Source: Synergistaceae bacterium (GTDB taxonomy: Bacteria > Synergistota > Synergistia > Synergistales > Synergistaceae). From it: 35,190 nt of DNA. The translations under genes and the position numbers were made by a program. Below, piece after piece: positions 17,364-25,400 of this stretch; within the stretch, counting starts at the first letter, position 1, and every line of letters starts with the position of its first letter. The notes below the pieces were generated by a model. It searched no databases, was not told the origin of the DNA, and worked only from the letters and a program-made list of their open reading frames with translations. The stretch covers positions 1 through 35,190 of the forward strand of contig JAISFV010000009.1 in NCBI GenBank assembly GCA_031263445.1, read 5' to 3'.

Positions 17364-17683
17364 TCATAACGACAACGCACACGATAGAGGGCTACAAAAT
17401 CACGGATTACAGGGGCATCGTCGTCGGCGAGGTGGTGAGCGGCGTCAATTTCGTCAAGGACATCGCGGCGAGCCTCACCAATTTCTTCGGCGGGAGGTCA
17501 GGCAGTTACGAGAACGAGCTGATAGCGGCCCGCGAAAAAGCGATCGCCGAGATGAGCGACAGGGCGGCCAGACTGGGCGCGAACGCCGTCGTCGGCGTAG
17601 ACCTCGACTACGAGGTCCTAGGCCAGGGGAACATGCTGATGGTCACCGTCAGCGGCACCGCCGTGAAGGCGGATAAGGCGTAA
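17360..17683 (+). CDS. YbjQ / UPF0145 family protein
   Basis: A 107-residue member of the YbjQ family, small proteins proposed to form pentameric rings and of unknown function. Typical segments are [21 protein letters not shown] near the start and [13 protein letters not shown] with [11 protein letters not shown] at the end. The GTG start overlaps the purE stop as GTGA and is preceded by AAGGGG, so it is translated with the purine genes. No direct role in purine synthesis is known for this family; the coupling is the only clue. Confidence 0.88.
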   Translation: MIITTTHTIEGYKITDYRGIVVGEVVSGVNFVKDIAASLTNFFGGRSGSYENELIAAREKAIAEMSDRAARLGANAVVGVDLDYEVLGQGNMLMVTVSGTAVKADKA

Positions 17684-17755
17684 GGAACAGCCGGCTCTCA
17701 TTTTTCAACAGGTTCTGTCAAGCAAACGCGCTTCTGGCATGGCCTTCTTCTATGC

Positions 17756-18940
17756 CTACGGTTGTCTGTCGGACGTATGCTCTAGCGCGGTGAAGAAGGC
17801 ACCAATGGATCCGGCGGCTAACAGGGCGGCGGGGATCGATATTTCACCAGCGCTAAGTGGTATCGTCGGCTCTATGGCCGTGGCGTTGCCCAGGAGGCCG
17901 AACGCGGCGGCTACGCCGGCACGGCCGATGATCCACCCCAGTGCGACGCCAGATGACAGGAGCATCGTCCCCTCCAGCCAGGAGATCGCGGCCAGCGCTC
18001 CATGCGGGACGCCCAGGATGTGGAGGAGTTCCCGCTCGTCCCTGCGGGATGCGCCCGACCAGTAGAGTATCAGGATGGTCGTGAGGAGCGTGCACACCGC
18101 GACTGAACGCACTACGGCGCGTAAAAACTCCTCGCCCTGCCCGATGATTGAGAAAAGCCGGACAGCCGTCTGCGCCGGGAACACGACCTGGCAGGACTGG
18201 TCGCGCTGATATGAGGCCAAGAGGCCGTAAGCGTCGGCGTAGGACCTGGGCCTTATCAGCATCGCCGTCACCTCGCCGCCGCTTTCGCTTTCATGCCCGT
18301 CTCCGCCGTGATCATGCTCAGCCCAGACACTCGCTATGTCTACCAGTATCGCCCTGTCATAGGGGCCGTGTACGCTATGGCAGACGCCTACGACCTTGAA
18401 GGGCGTCCCGTGTTCCTCCCCGCCGATTGAGCCGTGGGTCGTGCGGAAGATGTCGCCGGGCCGCAGGCCCGTCAAGGCGGCGGCCTTTGCGCCGACGACC
18501 GCCTCGAAAGCGCCGTCCCAAAAACGGCCCTCTTTGATCCGGAGCCATGGTACGCCCTTCACCTTTACGTCCGTTATCGCGCTTGTCGTCCCCACGACCG
18601 GAAGCCCCGCATACGTGTCGCCCAGCGCCACAGGGATCGCGAGATCGACGCGGCTGTCGTCCGACAGCCGTTGCGCAGCGTCGGCAGGTATGTTGCCTGC
18701 GGGGACGTCCTGTAGGAACACGGTGTTCAGCACGAGCTGGTACGGGCTTCCCCTCACCCCGGCGGCTATGTCGAATGGCGCCACGGCGTTTACCAGGCCC
18801 AGCCTGAGTCCTGACGCTGCCAGGAAGAGCGCGACCGCCAGCCCCGACGAGAAGGCGATCACAGATACTACCGAAAACGTTTGAAACGGCCGCGAGGAAA
18901 TGCGGCGCAGTGCCACGCGCAGTACCGTCGTAACTCTCAT
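17756..18940 (-). CDS. ABC transporter permease, FtsX/MacB-like, with His-rich loop
   Basis: The product has one N-terminal membrane helix (about 20-45), a large extracytoplasmic domain, and three C-terminal helices (about 275-390), the FtsX/MacB layout. The outer domain contains VRGSPYQLVLNTVFLQDVPAGNIP, a segment I associate with permeases found near zinc-linked ABC systems such as Vibrio Zrg; this is from memory and needs a search. A His-rich stretch (H169, H177, H188, H191, then EHDHGGDGHESES at 208-220) suggests metal binding. The start overlaps the ATPase stop by four bases. The substrate is unknown, and the direction of transport cannot be told from sequence. Confidence 0.82.
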   Translation of the reverse strand: MRVTTVLRVALRRISSRPFQTFSVVSVIAFSSGLAVALFLAASGLRLGLVNAVAPFDIAAGVRGSPYQLVLNTVFLQDVPAGNIPADAAQRLSDDSRVDLAIPVALGDTYAGLPVVGTTSAITDVKVKGVPWLRIKEGRFWDGAFEAVVGAKAAALTGLRPGDIFRTTHGSIGGEEHGTPFKVVGVCHSVHGPYDRAILVDIASVWAEHDHGGDGHESESGGEVTAMLIRPRSYADAYGLLASYQRDQSCQVVFPAQTAVRLFSIIGQGEEFLRAVVRSVAVCTLLTTILILYWSGASRRDERELLHILGVPHGALAAISWLEGTMLLSSGVALGWIIGRAGVAAAFGLLGNATAIEPTIPLSAGEISIPAALLAAGSIGAFFTALEHTSDRQP

Positions 18941-19674
18941 AAGGCCGCCTCGCTTCCTATTTTCACCGTGCGTGGGAGCGCGCGCCTCACGGCGTCGTCA
19001 TGGGTCGCCACGATCAGAAGCGCCCTCCGCTCGGCGCACAGCTCCGTCAGCATCCGGATCACGACGCGGGCGTTCTCCGCGTCGAGGCTCGCGGTCGGCT
19101 CGTCGGCCAGTATCATGGGCGGCCTGTGGATGACTGCGCGGGCGACGGCGGCCCTCTGCCTCTCTCCGATGCTCAGTTTCGCCGGGCGCGAATCCTTGCG
19201 GCCGTCCAGCCCTAGGCGCGTTAAGAGGCTGGACGCCCTGGATTCCGCCGCTTTGACGGGGACGTGTGATATCTCCGAGGCGAGCATCAGGTTTTCGAGG
19301 ACGCTGAAATCTGGCAGCAGGTTGATGTCCTGAAATATATACCCGACGGAGACGGCCCTCCACGCGGCTTCGGCGTTTCCGAGGCGCGCGATGTCCTGGC
19401 CGGCGAATCGGATCTCTCCGAACGTGGGCTTCGTTATCGCCGCGAGCATACGCAGCAGTGTCGTCTTGCCGCTCCCGCTGGGGCCTGTCACTGAGATCGC
19501 CTCGCCGGGATACGCGGTGAGCGGGCCCAGCCGGAGCGCGGTCATATTGCTGCCGTCGGGCTGCCGATAGTCCTTGCGGATGGAGGATATCTCCAGAAGC
19601 GGCCTTGGCGGGGATTCGCCGCTTATTTGCCATATGCTTGGTATTTTTTCGGCGTCGCCTTTGATTTCCGTCAC
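18937..19674 (-). CDS. ABC transporter ATPase, LolD/MacB type
   Basis: A complete 245-residue ATP-binding subunit. Walker A is GPSGSGKT (residues 64-71), the Q-loop Gln is at 115 (IFQDINLLP), the signature is LSIGE (167-171), and Walker B is MILADE with the catalytic Glu at 192. The D-loop SLDA follows. The family serves FtsX-like permeases such as the one encoded immediately downstream, and the two genes overlap by four bases. It also overlaps the stop of the CxxC exported protein gene upstream (ATGA). The three genes are clearly one translational unit. Confidence 0.93.
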   Translation of the reverse strand: MTEIKGDAEKIPSIWQISGESPPRPLLEISSIRKDYRQPDGSNMTALRLGPLTAYPGEAISVTGPSGSGKTTLLRMLAAITKPTFGEIRFAGQDIARLGNAEAAWRAVSVGYIFQDINLLPDFSVLENLMLASEISHVPVKAAESRASSLLTRLGLDGRKDSRPAKLSIGERQRAAVARAVIHRPPMILADEPTASLDAENARVVIRMLTELCAERRALLIVATHDDAVRRALPRTVKIGSEAAL

Positions 19675-20243
19675 TTTACCGCCTCCACGCCGGTCGCGTA
19701 TATGCGGACGAGGCTCACGAAGCCTGTCTCCTCGTCCGTCTCGGTGCCGAGCTCCAAAACCCCCGCGACCCGTATGGGGCGGTCGAAGGGCAGCGCCGTG
19801 GCTTCTTCCTTTAGAAAAACGAGGACGATATTGCTAGGCCAGTTCGCGTCAGTGGAACAGAACGGGCAGATGGACATAGGTACGCTCGTCAGCACGAAAA
19901 ATTTGAGCGTAGGTTTGAGCGGCGGTGCCATAAAACCCTCCATGACGACGCTTTCGCCGTCGAGCGACAAGAGTTTCTCGGAAAGGGTCAGCCCGAGGGA
20001 CGAAGCCGACGCGTACATCTCTTCGAAGCGCAGGAAATTTTTCTCTGGTTTTTGGGCTTGCCCGGCTTGCGCCGCGTCCGATCCTGCTGACAAGACGGCG
20101 GCAAAAACAGCGAGGGCGGCCAAGGCCAAGAAGGGGTAGATCAGCGCGCCAGGCGCGCTGATCCGGCGCTTCGTCCTGTTTAGGGAGGGGAGGGGCGATG
20201 GGGCCGCCCCTCTCGTTAGGGGAGATGTGAGATGTATGTGCAT
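19671..20243 (-). CDS. Exported CxxC protein linked to the ABC transporter
   Basis: A 190-residue exported protein of unknown function. A basic n-region (NRTKRRIS), a hydrophobic stretch (about 35-58) and AQAG form a signal peptide. The mature part contains VVMEGFMAPPLKPTLKFFVL and SICPFCSTDANWP, a CxxC pair, then an OB-like beta segment. The layout resembles DUF3299-type small proteins found beside this permease family, but the match is tentative. A metal-chaperone or metal-sensing role is inference. The stop overlaps the ATPase start. The ATG at 20243 lacks a clear ribosome-binding site, and the first 35 codons hold two strong hairpins, so the true N-terminus is uncertain. Confidence 0.7.
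   Translation of the reverse strand: MHIHLTSPLTRGAAPSPLPSLNRTKRRISAPGALIYPFLALAALAVFAAVLSAGSDAAQAGQAQKPEKNFLRFEEMYASASSLGLTLSEKLLSLDGESVVMEGFMAPPLKPTLKFFVLTSVPMSICPFCSTDANWPSNIVLVFLKEEATALPFDRPIRVAGVLELGTETDEETGFVSLVRIYATGVEAVK
20139..20163. repeat. 25-base near-perfect palindrome
   Basis: Two 12-base arms (20139-20150 and 20152-20163) are perfect reverse complements around a single central base. It lies inside the N-terminal coding part of the CxxC protein gene, just before its signal-peptide hydrophobic stretch. Such a stable hairpin is unusual inside a coding start and could affect translation or be a leftover repeat element. Confidence 0.8.
20190..20212. repeat. Second hairpin near the start of the CxxC protein gene
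   Basis: GAGGGGCG (20190-20197) pairs with CGCCCCTC (20205-20212) around a seven-base loop. It lies 31-54 bases after the proposed ATG on the minus strand and precedes the larger palindrome at 20139-20163. Confidence 0.7.
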
Positions 20244-20313
20244 CTTAGGAAAACGCTAATTTAGTATTATTAGTATCGGCCATTTAATCGGCGATCCTTA
20301 ATAATTAATCGGG

Positions 20314-22044
20314 TTATTTTGTAGGATCCAGCCCAAGTGCGCCGACTATCCCGTAGAATACCTCCGTGTTGTCCATCACACCCTTGAAGTAGTCAGCACC
20401 CGGCCCGGCCGCCGAGAGCGGCACGTCATCGGCAGTGTGGACCTCCTGCGACTCGTTCACGGGGATGTTGCCTACGTACAAGGCCCCGCCCGGAGCGCGG
20501 TTTGCGTTCGCTGTCGCCGCGTCACCGGACATGATAGCGGGGGATACCGGTTTCGAGTGAAATTTGAAGTCCTCGTAGTAGTCAGGGTGGTTCGCGTACC
20601 CGATGGCGAGCGTCACGTCCGGGGCAGGGTCGTCAGGGAAGCCGTCCCTGTCAAGATCGAGGTACGTCGGGAATATCGAGTTCGCGTATGTCCTGACCGC
20701 CTCGCGCCCCTTTTTTCCGTCGCGCTCGTGGTAAGTGCCTACGATGCTTATGCCGTGCGCGTGGTCAGCCGTGGCGATTATGAGCGTCGAGCCGTCCCTC
20801 GCCGCGAACTCCCGTGCCGCGCCTATGGCCTGGTCAAACTCTATCGTGTCATACGCGGAGCGCTGCCAGTCCATCGCGTGGATCTGCTTGTCGATGCACG
20901 CCCCCTCCACCATGAGGAAGAACCCGTTTTCGTTCCTGCTGAGGACTTCGATGGCCTTTTTTGTCATCTCCACGAGGTTTGGCTCGTCCTCGAAGCCGTT
21001 GAGCACGTCTTGCGCCCTCAGTATCTCACGGTCGAGGTACACGTTCATATTGTCGAGGTTAAAGAGCCCCAGGATCTTGTCGCCGTTCGCGGACGCTAGC
21101 TCCGACCTGTTCCCGGCGAACGCGTAGCCCTTCGCCTTGAACTCATCGATCAGGTTGCGGTCATCCTTGCGCTTGGAACCGGGGGTGCTTTGCGGCAGGA
21201 ACTGCTGCGACCCGCCGCCCATTACGACGTCAGCCTTCGCCAGTTCGCCCGCTATGAAGTTCTGCTCGGCGCGCCGTCTCGTGTGGGCCACCATCGCGGC
21301 GGGCGTCGCGTCCGTTATGTTCGAGGTCGTGACCACGCCGACGGACATCCCCCGGACGCGCTTCACTAGCTCCGCGATATTCTCCACCTTCGGGTGCGCC
21401 ATCGGATCCGGGTCCGAGTTCTCGTACACGCCCATCGCGTTCACGACGGACTTGTGTCCCGTTGCGTAAGCCGAGGCGCTGTTCGCGGAGTCCGTCACGA
21501 GCGAATCGTACCCCGACGTCGTGATGAGCGCCGTGCCGCCGTTCATCAGCTCCATCTCCAGAAGGCCGTTGTACTTGCCCTGCGTGATGCCCTTCGAAAG
21601 TATGCGCCCTATCTGGCGGCTCTGCAACCCCGTGCCGTCGCCTATGAACAGGATCACGTTCTTGGCCCGTCTGTTTTTGGGCGGGGCCACGGTGTACTCC
21701 ACGCGCTTTTTGTAGGTTTGCCCGCCCGCTTTTGCCTCTACGTCCACTACGATAGTCCCTACCTTCGTCAGCGTCACGTCGTCGAAGCGGCAACTGGCGA
21801 GCGAGTCACCGCGCTTGATGACGGGCGCTTTCCCGAACAGCTCTGCGGCGTCCCTGCCGTCGAGTTTCACCGAGATCTCATCGAACCGCGCCCCCCGCAG
21901 CTCGGCCTCCATGTCGAACTTCTGCCCGGCGAGGAACTTTGCCCTGTCGATGGGCAGCACGACGAGTTCGGCCGCTGTCGCGGAACCGGCGAACAGCATC
22001 AGCATCCCAAGCGCGGCGAGTGTCTTTACCTTCCAGCATGACAT
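20314..22044 (-). CDS. Alkaline phosphatase, PhoA family
   Basis: A secreted phosphomonoesterase that releases phosphate from organic esters in the periplasm. A signal peptide (residues 1-25, ending GSATAA) is followed by a beta-rich domain of about 95 residues and then the catalytic domain. NVILFIGDGTG carries a metal-ligand Asp, TDSANSASAYATG (from residue 184) holds the catalytic Ser at 186 (equivalent to E. coli Ser102), and ATADHAHG supplies further metal ligands. At 576 residues it exceeds E. coli PhoA (471) mainly through the N-terminal domain. The ATG at 22044 has a GGGGGT site eight bases upstream; an in-frame ATG at 22059 has none. It lies 70 bases upstream of the CxxC-ABC unit on the same strand. 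Confidence 0.92.
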   Translation of the reverse strand: MSCWKVKTLAALGMLMLFAGSATAAELVVLPIDRAKFLAGQKFDMEAELRGARFDEISVKLDGRDAAELFGKAPVIKRGDSLASCRFDDVTLTKVGTIVVDVEAKAGGQTYKKRVEYTVAPPKNRRAKNVILFIGDGTGLQSRQIGRILSKGITQGKYNGLLEMELMNGGTALITTSGYDSLVTDSANSASAYATGHKSVVNAMGVYENSDPDPMAHPKVENIAELVKRVRGMSVGVVTTSNITDATPAAMVAHTRRRAEQNFIAGELAKADVVMGGGSQQFLPQSTPGSKRKDDRNLIDEFKAKGYAFAGNRSELASANGDKILGLFNLDNMNVYLDREILRAQDVLNGFEDEPNLVEMTKKAIEVLSRNENGFFLMVEGACIDKQIHAMDWQRSAYDTIEFDQAIGAAREFAARDGSTLIIATADHAHGISIVGTYHERDGKKGREAVRTYANSIFPTYLDLDRDGFPDDPAPDVTLAIGYANHPDYYEDFKFHSKPVSPAIMSGDAATANANRAPGGALYVGNIPVNESQEVHTADDVPLSAAGPGADYFKGVMDNTEVFYGIVGALGLDPTK

Positions 22045-22454
22045 TTTCGATACCCCCATATGAGAATTGTTTACGGGAACCAGACTACCCGAAAAAAATG
22101 TAGCGATTATTTCGCTGTTGTAAAAAACATGTTACGAAACCGGTAGCGTAGCAGCATCGCGCCTCCCGCATCCTCAGCCGGCGATTTGACCTGTGGCACG
22201 ACAATATGCCTTTCAGACCGGAGCTTGTTTTTTTAACGCCAATATGCGCTCTCATATTTTTACCAATTGACAATTAGGACTAAATATATTAGGATTCTAT
22301 AATCTTTAGAAAGAGGGATAAAAGTATTTTCATATGAGTCTTAAGGCACTATTTTCACCAAAGAGCGGGACTAAAGGCCTAGAAGCGCGAAGGGATCAGG
22401 GCGGCGGATGAAATTTAGAATAAAGCTTTGAGAATAATTAAAGGAGTGTTAATT
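22045..22454. other. Divergent control region between phosphatase and PilY1-like genes
   Basis: This AT-rich gap of about 410 bases serves two divergent genes and encodes nothing convincing. On the phosphatase side, GTAACA and TTTACA (minus strand, 22130-22135 and 22119-22124) lie 11 bases apart, and AGCGA/TCGCT arms (22102-22116) form a small hairpin. On the PilY1 side there are a TTGACA (22267-22272), two ATTAGGA copies (22273 and 22288), and a TATAAT (22298-22303). I did not find a convincing riboswitch fold between 22310 and 22454. Confidence 0.5.
22298..22303 (+). promoter_or_regulatory. Candidate -10 box of the PilY1-like gene
   Basis: A perfect TATAAT lies about 150 bases before the start. 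The nearby TTGACA at 22267 is 25 bases away, too far for a standard pair, so either the -35 is weak or a regulator helps. Two copies of ATTAGGA (22273 and 22288), 15 bases apart, sit just upstream and may be that regulator's site. Confidence 0.35.
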
Positions 22455-25400
22455 ATGATCTCGGACTCGGCAAAGAAACGTGATTTTTGGAGAAGGTTTA
22501 TAGCAGCGCTGATCCTCGCGCTGTTTATGACTCAGTCGTCGCTGCCATACGGCGCTGGCATCGCATGGGCGGAGCCCGTTGCTGTCTCGGACTCCGGGCT
22601 CTCCCTCCCAGCGACGCTCAAGAGCGAGGTGGCGCTCGGCGCAGAGGACTTGTTAGGCGTAGGCGCGGAAACCATGGTCGACGCAAACGTGCTGTTCATG
22701 ATCGACGCCAGTGCCGCGATGCAGTTTCAACCCAAGGGCGTCATGCCTTCGGTGGTGCTGGCCAACAGCCCGACGTGGCGGAACAGCGGACGTCCAGGGG
22801 CAAACTGGCCCGCGACATACGAAAATTATGGCTACACCGTAGATAATGTAATAGCTATGATGAGAAACGCTACGTTTGGCATAGGCGCCATGCCGGTCTC
22901 CTGGAAGAACCAAAATCTCCGCGCCGAGCGGAATATCTACGGGCAGGATCTCGACACCAGCAACAATTACGTGAAGCATTCTAGCAATATCGCGGAAGAT
23001 CTGGCCGCGAACGCGCAGCACTACTACGCGCCATTCCGGACGAGCGCGGCAAGCGGAACGGTGAGGGATGGGTATAGATGGCAGGTTACACCGCTCGAGG
23101 TATGGCGTAACGGCTCGACCGCGTCTCATGTCGGCACCACACATTACAATTTGACCGCTAGCGAACGCGGGACATCTACCACGGCTTTTACATATAGAGG
23201 CAATGCAAGCCTGACAGGCACGAGCAACGCGTATCCGTACGCGTTGATATTCAAGGATCCGAGCTATTGGGTGACCGGGCTGCCCGCTAGTAGGCTTAAC
23301 TCGGACGGGACGGCGAAGGATCTTGGAGATCTGGTTCCCAACGACAGCAAAATGTACATAACAAAGCTCGTCCTGTGGGGGCTGCTGGAGGACCGTGATT
23401 TGTGGGCCAAGATGAGGTTCGGGCTTGCCACGACGTATCTGCCTACTACCAACGACTCCAGATTCACGGATACTGATGATCATACGGGGTTAAATGACCG
23501 CTTCGATTTCAACGGGATGTACAAGGTGTGGCCGTGGGGGTCGAACATCTGGACGTCAAAGAGATTCACATATTACGGCAGTGTTGCGTGGCCTACCAGC
23601 GGCTGGCCGTCCGATAGCAACCTAGACTATAGGAAACGATTTGTAAACGGGGCATTGACTCAGGCCATTACTGGCAACGTCCGCGGCTATAACGCGCTGG
23701 ACGCCCAGTACTATCCGATGTGGTCTCACCAGACGGTGGATCCGCTGTATACCTCTATTACCGGCGGCACTTCTGAAAAAAGGATCATGCAGAACGTATA
23801 TAAGATGCTTCACAGAGGGTCACTGCTCGTTCCGATCCGAGGCTACGATGAGTCCTGGACGTTCAGCGGAAGAACATCGATTAAGCACGTCGATAGAGTA
23901 AGACAGTGGATAAACGGCTTCGCCGACCTCAGCCACGGTGCCTCGACCACGACTTCACCAGCACCTATAGATAACGCGGGCAGGAAAGCGCAGTGGCACT
24001 ATTACAGAGACCCTGAGATAGGGGTGGCCGGGGTATTCATTCTGCCGCACGCCATTTATCCGGACCCGAGACCCTTATACGGGATGGATCGCTCAAAATA
24101 TTTGGATAATATTTACACTAACGGTCAGAGCAGTACCGCTGACGGTGTCGAGACAGCGGTATGGTACTCGCACAGGACTAACAACACGGACTACAGGTAT
24201 GACCGGTTTGCCAGCAGCACAGAACTGGAGAACGACGAGCAGGAGACGAAGAGCCGCTTCAACGGCGGTTCTGGAGAGGCTGCGGGATCCGTGATCGACT
24301 TCTTCTCCCCGCCTGTAAATAAATACTCAAGCCTCTCTCCATATTCTTACCCTATAAGATCCACCTGTGAGCCAAACTGGCTTATCGTGGTCACCACCGG
24401 GCAGGAATTAAAGCCGCTGAGCAAGAACGTCGTTGAGGATGACGAAGACGGCAAGGTCACGCTAAATGCCTCCGGTTCCTATATATACACGACGGCTCAG
24501 GCTATCAAGAACCTTTACGACGCCACTAACAAGGCAAATAAAAGCAATGCTTCCTTTGTAAGCAATAATGACAACCCGCTCAGGGGGAATAAAATTTACA
24601 CTTATTACAGGGGAGTCTCAATGTGGGAGCGAAACAGGAGCGGCGATCTGACAAAGTCCGTCCCGGAGACGGTGGATCTCGACGAGCCGATCCGTACTCT
24701 TGTAATAGGCATTGTCCCTGAGGTAAATGATACCTCGCTGAGCGCGGTAGAGCGCAGGGATGTCGAGGAAATGCATATCAATCTCGCCAAGATGGCGGCC
24801 GCCGGCCAGGGCGGGAACCCGGATGACATAAAGACGTACGCCGACGCAGAGAACGCTCAGTATCCAGCCTTTACAGCGAGCGATCCGGCCGGGCTCATGG
24901 CGGCGATCAAGATGGCGTTCACAAAGATAAACGACAGCACGGTCAAGCAGCCCGGATCTGGAACGCTGCCGCAGTCAGAGGCGCTCGACGACCTGGGCGA
25001 CGGTGCTTCCGACATGTACAGCTACCAGTACAGGATCATGAACAGCAACCAGTGGGAGGCCCAACTGATGCGCGACGTAGTCTCCACGGATGCGCAGGGC
25101 GACGTTAGGCTCGACCACAAATGGACGATAGGCGAAGAGGGCGACCCGGGGCACAAAATAGTGCCGTCGTCCGGTAAGAGGAATGTCCGGTTTTGGAATG
25201 GCAGCAGCCTGGTGAAGCTGGAAGACAACGTAACGCTCTTTGGCAATCAGACTCATATCAAAATCGGAGACATCTACCCGCCGTCCGGCAGTGGTTTTAC
25301 GGCTGAATGGCCGCCGGAGCGCGCTTTCGCGGACTGGCTGTGGGGAATTGACTACGCGTACTCCAAGGGCATGTCGGGCATGTCGTATGCCCGTTCTCAC

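Noticed and set aside
22310-22454. c-di-GMP-I riboswitch before the PilY1-like gene
   Set aside because: A stretch reading AAAGAGCGGGAC recalls the class I consensus, but the GCAAAGCC core, the GGCAAACC stretch and the 3' stem do not follow.
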